A stretch of 19,318 bases of DNA, taken from Chloroflexota bacterium (lineage in GTDB: Bacteria > Chloroflexota > Ktedonobacteria > Ktedonobacterales > Ktedonobacteraceae). This document shows positions 12,455 to 19,318 of this stretch, one piece after another; position 1 is the stretch's first letter, and the number at the start of each line of letters is the position of its first letter. Below the pieces are notes generated by a model. It did not search any database, was not told the origin of the DNA, and saw nothing but the letters and a program-made list of their open reading frames with translations. The position numbers were made by a program, and so were the translations under genes. The stretch is taken from assembly GCA_902810755.1 (NCBI GenBank), contig CADDYT010000124.1:1-19318 (forward strand). The letters run 5' to 3'.

Positions 12455-14368
12455 ATGACCAGTATCGCCGATGGTTCGGTGAAAATGCAGACGAGGCCGG
12501 AGTCCAACTACTCGACCCCTTCGTGGTTTGGAGAGGTCGTAGTAATCAGTAGGTATCTTCATAAGCACGGGGTTCTCAGCAAGATCGCTGAGCAAGTGCG
12601 CTTTGCACGGAAGCGTTTTGGCTGCTATGAGGTCATCGATTTTCTGGCGGCGCTCTTCGGCTACGCCATCAGTGGCGAGCGCACCCTGGAGACGTTCTAC
12701 CAGCGGCTCCAGCCGTTTGCCCTCCCGTTTATGGCTCTGTTTGAGCGGGATCGGTTGCCCTCCCGTTCGGCGCTCTCCCGGTTTTTAGCGGCGTTGACGG
12801 AGGCACCCGTCGAAGCCCTGCGCACCCTGTTTCTAGACGATCTCCTCGATCGGCCCCTCACGCCCGACAAGCAAACCGGAAGCCTACTGGATCGAGCGGG
12901 AAACGCCTGGGTCGTCTTCGACATCGATGGGACGCGAGAGGCGGCTCGCCAACGCGCCTTACCCCAGAGCGATGAACTTCCCCCGCCCTTTCGCCGGTGG
13001 GATGACGTGTGCGCTCCTGGCTACCGAGGCCGCAAACGCGGGGAGGTGGTTGGCACGCGCACAACGATTGCTCAGGCCCATAGCTACCAGTGGCTCGGCT
13101 CGTTCGGCCACCGCGGCAACGGGCATTACCGGGAGGAATTGCGCAGGGGACTCTTGGCCATTGGGCGCTATCTCACGGCGTCTCAGCTCGAAGCTTCGCG
13201 CACCCTGCTGCGGCTCGACGGCCAATATGGCACCGGAGCCGTCCTCACCGATGTGGCTGGGTTCGCGTTTGTGACCCGTGGCAAAGACTACAGCGTGTTC
13301 GATCACCCGCTGGTTCAGCCACGTCTGCACCTGCCTGCTGATCAGGTCCAACAGCGTCCGGAAAGCCAGATCGTGCGCAGCCTCTACGATTGTCCAGACG
13401 TGCCAGTCGGCTCGGAGGGCCTCTCGTGCCGCGTGGTGGTGGCCACCCATCCCGCTGGGAAAAAGAAGAGTCCGCTGGGCGTCACACGCGAAGGCATCGT
13501 CTACGAACTCTTCTTCACGAAGCTGCCGCAGCAGGCCTTCACCGCCTCTGATGTCGTCGAACTGTATCTGCATCGCGGCGCCTTTGAAGCGGCGCTTGCC
13601 GATGAGGATCAGGAACTCGACCCAGACCGCTGGTGCTCTCACTGCGCCTGGGGACAGGAAGCATGGCAAATCATCAGTCAATGGGTCTGGAACCTGCGCC
13701 TGGAGTTGGGACATCAGCTTGAGCCTGAGCCGGTCCGCACGACCGAATTTGCTCCTGCTCTTCCACCTCCTTCAGCCATCCCAGCGCACACAGCCCCTCC
13801 CCCGGGCTATGCTTTCCCTCAGGTGGGCTTGCCCTGGAAAACGGGTCGCTTCTCGGGCCAAGACTTTGCGCTCCAGCCAGATGGGACACTGCGTTGCCCC
13901 GCCGATCAGAAGCTGAGCCCGCATGAGCAACGCAGAGAAGCCGATGGCAGCCTGCGTGTGGTGTATGGTGCCAGCATTCACAGTTGTCGTCCCTGTCCGC
14001 TGCGCGAGCAGTGTCAATGGAATGGCAGTACGACGGCAAAGCCGCGCCAGGTCAGTATGCTGTTGCATCCGCTCCAGGTGGGTTCAACCCCGCTGCTCTG
14101 GCGAGATTGGAGCCGGAGAGTCCACCGGCGCGCCTGTCTGCAACTGGTACGACACCAACGCATCGAGGTGAGCCTGCTGCCTCCTACCGCCGCTTCGGCA
14201 GGCAAAGCGGACGTGATCCTGTCCCGCCCACAACGCGCGCATTATCGTCTCTCATGGCAGGAGCGGCTGGCTCGCAATGCGCGCGTTTCAACATCTGGGC
14301 AAGTGATGATCAGACTGTTTGGGGTCCCAGAAAGCTTTGCCGCCTCGCTCGGGTTGGCAACGGCTTAA
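12455..14368 (+). CDS. DDE-type IS transposase (637 aa)
   Basis: The protein has an RNase-H-like DDE transposase core with a large insertion: a first acidic site in WVVFDIDGTREAARQ (D156 or D158), a second in LLRLDGQYGTG (D255) and a catalytic Glu candidate E378 in YLHRGAFEAALADEDQELD. This spacing and the Y-x2-R-x3-E pattern fit the IS4/IS1380/IS1182 supergroup. The C-terminal third has cysteines (CPADQK, IHSCRPCPLREQCQ) as in IS1182-type proteins, possibly binding zinc. The start at 12455 has AAGGAGG seven bases upstream, and that site is sequestered in a hairpin. The frame is uninterrupted and ends 212 bp before the right terminal repeat, so the element may still be active. Exact family assignment is uncertain. 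Confidence 0.8.
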   Translation: MTSIADGSVKMQTRPESNYSTPSWFGEVVVISRYLHKHGVLSKIAEQVRFARKRFGCYEVIDFLAALFGYAISGERTLETFYQRLQPFALPFMALFERDRLPSRSALSRFLAALTEAPVEALRTLFLDDLLDRPLTPDKQTGSLLDRAGNAWVVFDIDGTREAARQRALPQSDELPPPFRRWDDVCAPGYRGRKRGEVVGTRTTIAQAHSYQWLGSFGHRGNGHYREELRRGLLAIGRYLTASQLEASRTLLRLDGQYGTGAVLTDVAGFAFVTRGKDYSVFDHPLVQPRLHLPADQVQQRPESQIVRSLYDCPDVPVGSEGLSCRVVVATHPAGKKKSPLGVTREGIVYELFFTKLPQQAFTASDVVELYLHRGAFEAALADEDQELDPDRWCSHCAWGQEAWQIISQWVWNLRLELGHQLEPEPVRTTEFAPALPPPSAIPAHTAPPPGYAFPQVGLPWKTGRFSGQDFALQPDGTLRCPADQKLSPHEQRREADGSLRVVYGASIHSCRPCPLREQCQWNGSTTAKPRQVSMLLHPLQVGSTPLLWRDWSRRVHRRACLQLVRHQRIEVSLLPPTAASAGKADVILSRPQRAHYRLSWQERLARNARVSTSGQVMIRLFGVPESFAASLGLATA

Positions 14369-14600
14369 GCTCGTCTTGACAGCCGTGGCAGCCCTTCTTC
14401 TCGGACAAGCTCGCGTCTCCGCGTGGAGCCTCATGTCCTCTTTCCCAGGCTGTTCCTCACTTCGTTCTCTCTTCTGCCTGTTTTGCTCTCCATCCTGCTG
14501 TTTCAGCCCTCTCTCACAGCTTCCGCTTCCAGCGCTGGATGACTTTCTTTCCTCAGATCAGGATTAACTCTGCAACAGACTCGTTGCGCATCGCGTGGGT

Positions 14601-14807
14601 TGCTCGAGAGGTCAGCGCTTATGGCGTCCAGTAGCGGCTGGATGGTCAATCTCAAAGCCAGACCAGGCCCGCTCAAAATGAGTGCCGTCACCCAGGCTGG
14701 AGTAGTAGTTGGATCCGGGGAAAGGTTTTTAGTTGTTTCTCTTTATCTTTACCTACTCTTGACAAGACCTTTGACGAATCCTTGCTCCGCTAGCATGCAG
14801 GTGATAT
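14601..14807. other. 207-bp spacer between two insertion sequences
   Basis: This is the DNA between the right end of the first IS and the left end of the second. It contains a TTGACA at about 14759 without a matching -10, and no convincing gene on either strand. It does not contain the missing 5' end of the excisionase gene. With the flanks 12351 and 16265 it marks where older chromosomal sequence may remain. Confidence 0.4.
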
Positions 14808-16264
14808 CTGGTGATTACCCATAACTGAAAAGGGTTGCAAAAGGAAGCTCCCTGAGCTATGAAGAGAAGTGAAGAAAGAAGTCCCATCTCTCATAGTCAA
14901 GGAGGAAACCATGAGTACGATAACCCAAAATGAGCGACTTGCCAAGATTCCCCTCACCCAACTGGAAAGGGCCATCGAGCAGTTTGTCGAGCCAGTCAGT
15001 CAGCAGCTGCCGGATAAACGGCTCAAGAGCGTCATCAGCTTAGCCGTCCGTGGCATCAGTGCGGCCCAGTCGCCCCTGATCACGCAGATGGCCCGTGCGC
15101 TGCACCGTCACCAGGAGAGGGTGTGGGCGCTCTCCAAACGCTTCTCTGGCTTCTTAGCCAACAAACGCTTCAGTTCTGCCACCTTACTCAAGGGACTCTA
15201 CACCCTCGCCCAACGCTCTGTCGAGCAGCAGCAGCCCGAGATGCTCGTAGTGGCCATTGATCCAGTCAACTTCGAGAAACCCTACACCCACAAACTGCCG
15301 GGAGTCTCGACCGTCCACACAAGTACGCCGCCTGCCCTTAATGGGAAGGCACGGCTCACCCGGGGCTACCCGGCCATCACGGCGGCAGTGACCAATCTGG
15401 CTGTCCCGGTCATCACTTACGCCAACTGGTTTAGCTACACCCTCGACTTTGTCAGTCAGAACGGCGAGATCGAGCAAGCTATTGAGAACACCCATGCCCT
15501 CTTCCCCCACCTGCCGCTGTGCCTGCTGGGAGACAGCGGCCTGGACGACCAGAAATTCTTCCACCTGGTGCAGAGTTTGCCTGCCACCGACTGCATTTTC
15601 CGCGCGCAGCACCAGCGCTGCATCCAGGTCTACAACGAGCGAGGAGATCGTTGGGAAGAGGAACGCCTCTTTGATCTGGCCGCCTACGCCGCTTTGCCCT
15701 TCCACTTCCAAACCACCTTCACCCATGCGCGAAAGCTTCATGGCGTGAGCGTCCACCTCGGCTGGTTCCAGATCCGCTTCGCCGATCTGCCCAGGCCGAT
15801 GTGGGCCTTGATTGCTCGGCGCACCGATGCCGACTCGGGTTCTGCGTTGGAGGAGGGGGAACTGGTGCTGCTGAGCCCAATCCCCATCCCCGATGCCAAG
15901 ACGGCCCAACGCGTTTACAACCAGTGGCGGCAGCGTCCCCGCATTGAACATACCTACCGCTTCGATCAGGAGCAAGGTCTGGATGTCGAGGATATGCGTG
16001 TGCGCTCTTTGGAAGCCATGCGCCGCTTGTTTGTCCTCGTCTTACTCACGGCCCTCTTTGTGGCCTTCCTCGATGCCACCTGGCCGCAGTCCGCTGTCGA
16101 CTGGTTGCGCTCTTTGGGCGGCAAGCTCGATCTCAAAACTGACCTGGATGGCCTCTATCTGCTCTTAGCTGGCATCAGCTTTATTTTTCCCACTGCTGCC
16201 ACCCTCTCTTTTGCCTGCTCTCACCCCTTCCCTTTCTCTTCTTTCACTTCTGGGTAATCACCAG
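14808..16264. mobile_element. IS4-like insertion sequence (1457 bp)
   Basis: Terminal inverted repeats lie at 14808-14830 and 16242-16264; the outer 14 bp, CTGGTGATTACCCA, are identical and the inner part has three mismatches. It contains one rightward transposase gene whose TAA stop lies inside the right repeat. The flanks (GTGATAT on the left, GCAATTT on the right) show no convincing target duplication. Its right end is 10 bp from the -35 of the suf operon promoter. Confidence 0.8.
14911..16257 (+). CDS. IS4-like DDE transposase (448 aa)
   Basis: The transposase has a DDE core with D117 in VVAIDPVNFEK, D208 in LLGDSGLDD and E346 in RPRIEHTYRFDQEQG. The last block is the IS4-type Y-R-E-K signature, with Gln353 near the usual Lys position. 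The N-terminal 100 residues are helical and basic, as expected for end binding. The ATG at 14911 follows AAGGAGG (14899-14905), choosing it over the in-frame ATG at 14869. The frame is intact and its stop codon is embedded in the right terminal repeat. A hydrophobic stretch near residues 370-390 (LFVLVLLTALFVAFL) belongs to the C-terminal helices typical of this family and need not be a membrane segment. Confidence 0.85.
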   Translation: MSTITQNERLAKIPLTQLERAIEQFVEPVSQQLPDKRLKSVISLAVRGISAAQSPLITQMARALHRHQERVWALSKRFSGFLANKRFSSATLLKGLYTLAQRSVEQQQPEMLVVAIDPVNFEKPYTHKLPGVSTVHTSTPPALNGKARLTRGYPAITAAVTNLAVPVITYANWFSYTLDFVSQNGEIEQAIENTHALFPHLPLCLLGDSGLDDQKFFHLVQSLPATDCIFRAQHQRCIQVYNERGDRWEEERLFDLAAYAALPFHFQTTFTHARKLHGVSVHLGWFQIRFADLPRPMWALIARRTDADSGSALEEGELVLLSPIPIPDAKTAQRVYNQWRQRPRIEHTYRFDQEQGLDVEDMRVRSLEAMRRLFVLVLLTALFVAFLDATWPQSAVDWLRSLGGKLDLKTDLDGLYLLLAGISFIFPTAATLSFACSHPFPFSSFTSG

Positions 16265-16274
16265 GCAATTTCAG

Positions 16275-16303
16275 TTGCGTTCCCCTGCTGCATATGCTAC
16301 AAT
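16275..16303 (+). promoter_or_regulatory. Putative promoter of the rrf2-sufC-sufD operon
   Basis: TACAAT (16298-16303) is a good -10 box. TTGCGT (16275-16280) lies 17 bp upstream and matches the -35 consensus at its first three positions. Transcription would start near 16310, giving a leader of about 90 nt. The IS4-like element ends at 16264, so the promoter appears to be just outside it. Confidence 0.55.
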
Positions 16304-16326
16304 ATCCTAGTAAATAAGTCGGATTA
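16304..16326. promoter_or_regulatory. Possible Rrf2/IscR-type operator
   Basis: CCTAGT (16306-16311), AAATA, then AGTCGG (16317-16322) form an imperfect palindrome overlapping the predicted transcription start. The right half matches the AGTCRG half of known IscR type-1 boxes; the left half matches at four of six positions. Location and the adjacent regulator gene suggest autoregulation; the site is an inference. Confidence 0.35.
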
Positions 16327-16398
16327 AGCGGAGAGGCAAGGACCGATGAAAGACGGTAGGCCACTGCTTGAAAATAGAAGACGAGAAGGGAGTAGGCC

Positions 16399-16950
16399 GT
16401 GATATTACAGGTTTCTACAAGAGGTGAGTATGGCGTGCGGATCATGGTCGATCTCGCTCGTCATTATGGAGAACGCCCGCGCTCGCTGACAGACATTTCC
16501 CAGGCGGAGGCGCTGCCGCTGGCGTACCTTGAGCAGCTGGTGAAATTGTTGCGTGAGGCGGAGCCGCCGCTGGTCGTCAGCACGCGCGGCGCGCATGGTG
16601 GCTACCGCTTGAGCCGCCCGCCAGAGCAGATCACGATGGGTGAGGTCGTGCGCGTGCTTGAAGGGCCGATTGCCCCCATGATGTGCGCGACCGAGGGCGA
16701 GATGACCGAGTTGTGCGACTTCCTGAGTTCGTGCAGGATTCGCAACCTCTGGGCGAAGCTACGCGATGTCGTCGCCCAGACGCTCGACAATATGACGCTG
16801 GCCGATCTGGTCAGTGAAGCGCAGCAGGAACACAGCGCCCCCACCCAGTTTATTGCTCTCTCTGATATTCATACGATGAAGAACCAGGGGTTCTACTTAT
16901 CTAAAGAAGGCGAGCCGTTGGCGCAATCGCGCGTTCGCCCAGTATCCTGA
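16399..16950 (+). CDS. Rrf2-family transcriptional regulator, probable Fe-S sensor
   Basis: The 183-residue protein has the typical Rrf2 winged helix: STRGEYGVRIMVDLARHYG, then SLTDISQAEALPLAYLEQLVKLL, then RGAHGGYRLSRPPEQITMGEVVRVLEGPI. Three cysteines, C96, C106 and C112, sit in the loop where IscR- and SufR-like proteins hold a [2Fe-2S] cluster, with wider spacing between the first two than in IscR. Such regulators repress or activate suf or isc operons according to cluster status. The GTG at 16399 follows AAGGGAG; it puts LQVSTRGEYG at the start as is usual. It is the first gene of the operon, with sufC 18 bp downstream. About 60 residues after the cysteines form a longer tail than usual. 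The name sufR or iscR cannot be fixed from sequence alone. Confidence 0.85.
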   Translation: MILQVSTRGEYGVRIMVDLARHYGERPRSLTDISQAEALPLAYLEQLVKLLREAEPPLVVSTRGAHGGYRLSRPPEQITMGEVVRVLEGPIAPMMCATEGEMTELCDFLSSCRIRNLWAKLRDVVAQTLDNMTLADLVSEAQQEHSAPTQFIALSDIHTMKNQGFYLSKEGEPLAQSRVRPVS

Positions 16951-16968
16951 GGAGGATTGATTTTCAGA

Positions 16969-17784
16969 ATGACATCAGAACTTGTAATTAAAAACCTGCA
17001 TGCCAGTATCGAAGGCAAACCGATTCTGCGCGGTGTGGATCTGACCGTGCGCCAGGGCGAAGTTCACGCCCTGATGGGGCCAAATGGCTCCGGCAAAAGC
17101 ACGCTGGCAAATGTGATTATGGGCAACCCGAAATATGAGGTGACGGATGGTGAAATCTGGTTCAAGGGCGAAAATATTCTGGAATACTCGCCCGACCGCC
17201 GCGCCCGTATGCGTCTCTTTCTGGCCTTCCAGTACCCCATGTCCATCCCCGGCGTGAGCGTCGCCAACTTCCTGCGCCGTTCGCTGGAGGCCGTGCGCGA
17301 GGGCAATAAGCCGCTGGAAGAGGGTGAAAATCCGACCGGGCGCGTAACGAAGCGCAGGAGCATCCCACCCGCCGAGTTCCGCAAGCTGCTGCAGGAGAAG
17401 ATGCGCCTGCTCAAAGTGGACAACAGCTTCATCAACCGCTCCATCAACGACGGCTTCTCCGGCGGCGAGAAGAAACGCGCTGAAATCTTGCAGATGGCGC
17501 TGCTTGAGCCGGAGATTGCCTTGATGGATGAGACCGACTCCGGTCTGGACATCGACGCGCTCAAGATCGTCTCTGAGAGCGTGAACGCGCTACGCGGGCC
17601 AGAGCTGGGTATCCTGCTCATCACGCACTACCAGCGCATCCTGGACTACATCAAGCCCGACTTCGTGCATGTGATGTACGATGGCCGTATCGTCCTCTCC
17701 GGTGGCCCCGAACTGGCTCCCGAGCTGGAAAAGAAGGGCTACGAGTGGCTCAGAGAAAACAGCGAGGTGGCTGCTAATGGCTAA
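16969..17784 (+). CDS. sufC: Fe-S cluster assembly ATPase SufC
   Basis: SufC is the ABC-type ATPase that powers the SufBCD scaffold, where iron-sulfur clusters are built in the cytoplasm. The 271-residue protein shows every ABC motif: Walker [10 protein letters not shown] (37-45), Q-loop AFQYP (Q88), signature FSGGEKKR (163-170), Walker B IALMDE (183-188) with SGLD after it, and H220 in ITHYQRIL. The motif [16 protein letters not shown] and the [11 protein letters not shown] segment are characteristic of SufC rather than transport ATPases. It is slightly longer than the E. coli protein owing to a charged insertion near residues 112-132. The ATG at 16969 is 13 bases from GGAGG (16951-16955), a long but tolerable spacing. 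Its 3' end overlaps the next gene by 8 bp. Confidence 0.95.
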   Translation: MTSELVIKNLHASIEGKPILRGVDLTVRQGEVHALMGPNGSGKSTLANVIMGNPKYEVTDGEIWFKGENILEYSPDRRARMRLFLAFQYPMSIPGVSVANFLRRSLEAVREGNKPLEEGENPTGRVTKRRSIPPAEFRKLLQEKMRLLKVDNSFINRSINDGFSGGEKKRAEILQMALLEPEIALMDETDSGLDIDALKIVSESVNALRGPELGILLITHYQRILDYIKPDFVHVMYDGRIVLSGGPELAPELEKKGYEWLRENSEVAANG

Positions 17785-19222
17785 TGTGCTTGCAAATGGG
17801 CTGTCTCGCGGCGCAGTCGAGGAAATCTCGCGCCAGCAGGGTGAGCCGGAATGGATGCTTCAGAAGCGCCTGCAAGCCTGGGAGACCTTCGAGAGCCTGC
17901 CCGCTCCCCTGGGAAGGCGCGGCGACCTGGGAACCCTGCGCACCTTCGCCAACTTCAAGTTCCAGCAGCTCGCGCCCTATGCTGCCAGCGAGGGCCTGAC
18001 CCCCACCATCGAGCAATCGTTGCAGGCCGCGCTGGCAAGCGAACGCGCCGGGCTGATTGTGCAGCGCAACTCATCCGTCGTGCATAGCGAACTGAGCGAA
18101 GAACTCAAGGGCCAGGGTGTCATTCTGACCAGCCTGGAAAAGGCAGCGCGCGAGTATCCTGAACTGGTGCAGGAATACTTTATGACGCGCTGCATCCCCG
18201 TCGAGACGGACAAGTACACCGCCATGAACGCGGCCTTCTGGAGCGGCGGCATCTTCCTCTACATCCCGAAGGGCGTGGAGATCGAGCGGCCCATTCTCGG
18301 CCAGGTCTGGGTCGATACCCCCGGCGCCCTCGTCTGCGGTCACACACTGATTATCGCTGACGAGTTGAGCAGCGTGCGCTACGTCGAGGAATACAATTCG
18401 GATTTCGCGGACGAGGCCCCTTCGCTTTTCAACGGCGTCGTTGAGGTCTACACGCGCAGCGGCGCGCATGTTGAGTTCAGCAGTATGCAGGATTTCGGCC
18501 TGAACGTCTGGAACGTCACGCACAGGAACGTGGTGGAGGAGAACGACGGCAGCACCACCTGGGTGATGGCCGACCTCGGCAGCAAGGTGATGCTCTCCGA
18601 AATCGGCTCCGGCCTGAGCGGCAATGGCAGCGCCGCCGAACTGGTGGGCGTCTTCTTCACCGACCACGACCAGCGATACGCCATCAACTCGCTCGCCAAC
18701 CACATCGGCCTCTCCACCAACGCCGAAACGATGGTCAAGGGCGCGCTCTCCGACGAGTCGCGGGTTGAGTTCTCCGGCATGATTCGCATCCAGCCGAAGG
18801 CGCAATACACGGCCTCCTTCCTCTCCGATCACACCTTGCTGCTCAGCGATAAGTGCCGCGCCGAGTCGATTCCCGGCCTGGAAATCGCGGCCAACGAGGT
18901 GAGCGCCAGTCACGGCGCGACCAGCGGCAAGATCGACGAGGAGCAGCTTTTCTACCTGATGGTGCGCGGCATCCCGCAGGACGAGGCCGAGCGCATCATC
19001 GTGCAGGGCTTCTTCGAGCCGGTCTTGCAGCGCATTCCGCTGGAAAACCTGCGCGTCCGACTGCGCCGCAGCATTGTGCGCCGTATGCGCGGCGCCTACG
19101 AAACCGAGGCCGACACCTGGGTCGACGCCCAGGAGCGTTGGGAGATCGAAGGCGTCGACGAGGGCGCCGTCCACCTCGACGAACGCCCATCTGAAGAGGA
19201 AATTCAACTGACGGAATATTAA
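17777..19222 (+). CDS. sufD: Fe-S cluster assembly scaffold protein SufD
   Basis: This 481-residue protein belongs to the SufB/SufD family, which pairs with SufC to form the cluster-building scaffold. A helical N-terminal region (residues 1-115) precedes the beta-helix core, with recognisable blocks [31 protein letters not shown] and a C-terminal [22 protein letters not shown]. It is assigned to SufD rather than SufB because of the [18 protein letters not shown] and [17 protein letters not shown] segments, including H379, which corresponds to the conserved SufD histidine next to the SufB-SufD interface. The ATG at 17777 overlaps the sufC stop by 8 bp, so translation is coupled. No sufB follows within the 96 bp left in the window. 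SufB-like identity is a lesser possibility. Confidence 0.88.
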   Translation: MANVLANGLSRGAVEEISRQQGEPEWMLQKRLQAWETFESLPAPLGRRGDLGTLRTFANFKFQQLAPYAASEGLTPTIEQSLQAALASERAGLIVQRNSSVVHSELSEELKGQGVILTSLEKAAREYPELVQEYFMTRCIPVETDKYTAMNAAFWSGGIFLYIPKGVEIERPILGQVWVDTPGALVCGHTLIIADELSSVRYVEEYNSDFADEAPSLFNGVVEVYTRSGAHVEFSSMQDFGLNVWNVTHRNVVEENDGSTTWVMADLGSKVMLSEIGSGLSGNGSAAELVGVFFTDHDQRYAINSLANHIGLSTNAETMVKGALSDESRVEFSGMIRIQPKAQYTASFLSDHTLLLSDKCRAESIPGLEIAANEVSASHGATSGKIDEEQLFYLMVRGIPQDEAERIIVQGFFEPVLQRIPLENLRVRLRRSIVRRMRGAYETEADTWVDAQERWEIEGVDEGAVHLDERPSEEEIQLTEY

Positions 19223-19256
19223 TACCCCTGCCACTCCACCCCAGGCCACAAGGGAT

Positions 19257-19318
19257 GACCAGCGCAGCGACAGGCCAGCGCAGCGACAGGCCAACGCAGC
19301 GAGCGCAGCGACAGGCCA
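19257..19318. repeat. Short tandem repeats (16-bp unit) after sufD
   Basis: Copies of GACAGGCCAGCGCAGC (19269-19284 and, with one change, 19285-19300) are flanked by partial units: GACCAGCGCAGC at 19257-19268, GAGCGCAGC at 19301-19309 and GACAGGCCA at 19310-19318. The array runs to the window edge and may be longer. Confidence 0.75.

Larger units (their letters stand above)
12352..14600. mobile_element. Insertion sequence (2249 bp) with a DDE transposase
   Basis: Perfect 21-bp terminal inverted repeats lie at 12352-12372 (beginning ACCCACGCGATG) and 14580-14600. Between them is one rightward transposase gene and a 232-bp non-coding tail (14369-14600). No target-site duplication is visible: the left flank ends ACATTTT and the right begins TGCTCGA. 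Together with the missing 5' end of the excisionase gene this suggests a deletion next to the element after insertion. The IS family cannot be fixed by eye. Confidence 0.75.

Noticed and set aside
14600..14824. Small open frame spanning the spacer between the two insertion sequences
   Set aside because: It begins at the IS boundary and ends inside the next IS repeat; no domain and no proper start context.
16081..16257. Membrane segment in the IS4-like transposase
   Set aside because: The hydrophobic stretch belongs to the C-terminal helices common in this transposase family.
14801..16272. Target-site duplication around the IS4-like element
   Set aside because: Flanks GTGATAT and GCAATTT do not match convincingly, so no duplication is claimed.
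18071..19294. Long open frame on the minus strand opposite sufD (about 400 codons)
   Set aside because: It is the antisense shadow of a GC-rich, clearly identified sufD gene and shows no domain of its own.

Overview
The window looks like a stretch of a Chloroflexota chromosome, most plausibly class Ktedonobacteria. This is an inference from GC-rich codon use, a WD40 fragment beside a sigma-like protein, many transposases and integrases of the style seen in that group, and an rrf2-sufC-sufD arrangement; no rRNA or marker gene confirms it. About the first 16.26 kb is accessory DNA built from successive insertions. The last 3 kb is a conserved iron-sulfur cluster assembly operon.

Layout. 1-3332: the tail of an unidentified gene, a small unknown gene (320-583), a decayed WD40-repeat gene (978-1430), a sigma-70-like protein (1418-2323) and an orphan amino-DNA methyltransferase (2418-3332). 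3525-4995: an excisionase-like gene and a tyrosine integrase, overlapping and rightward. 5170-10577: two paralogous nucleotidyltransferase-fold genes. The second is split by a roughly 3.8-kb Tn554-like element (about 6606-10436) whose leftward recombinase genes tnpA and tnpB fill most of it; tnpB carries a frameshift exactly at its catalytic tyrosine. The gene's last 46 codons reappear at 10437-10577. 10578-12348: a clear intrinsic terminator, then a leftward integrase and a 5'-truncated excisionase gene, a relative of the first int module and convergent with it. 12352-14600: a DDE insertion sequence with 21-bp perfect terminal repeats, whose insertion truncates that excisionase gene. 14808-16264: a second, IS4-like insertion sequence ending 10 bp before the likely promoter of the suf operon.

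16399-19222: an Rrf2-family regulator with three cysteines, sufC and sufD form a compact rightward operon (sufC and sufD overlap by 8 bp). The regulator probably senses Fe-S status and controls the operon through a site overlapping its own promoter. The SufC ATPase and SufD scaffold subunit act in the Suf machine; sufB and the desulfurase are not in the window.

The most notable points are the reconstructable gene disruption by the Tn554-like element, loss of the catalytic Tyr codon in its tnpB, a long paired structure in the leader of its recombinase operon, a hairpin that buries the ribosome binding site of the 2.2-kb IS transposase, and the pair of nucleotidyltransferase paralogues of unknown role. 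I did not find a complete, clearly new multi-gene system.
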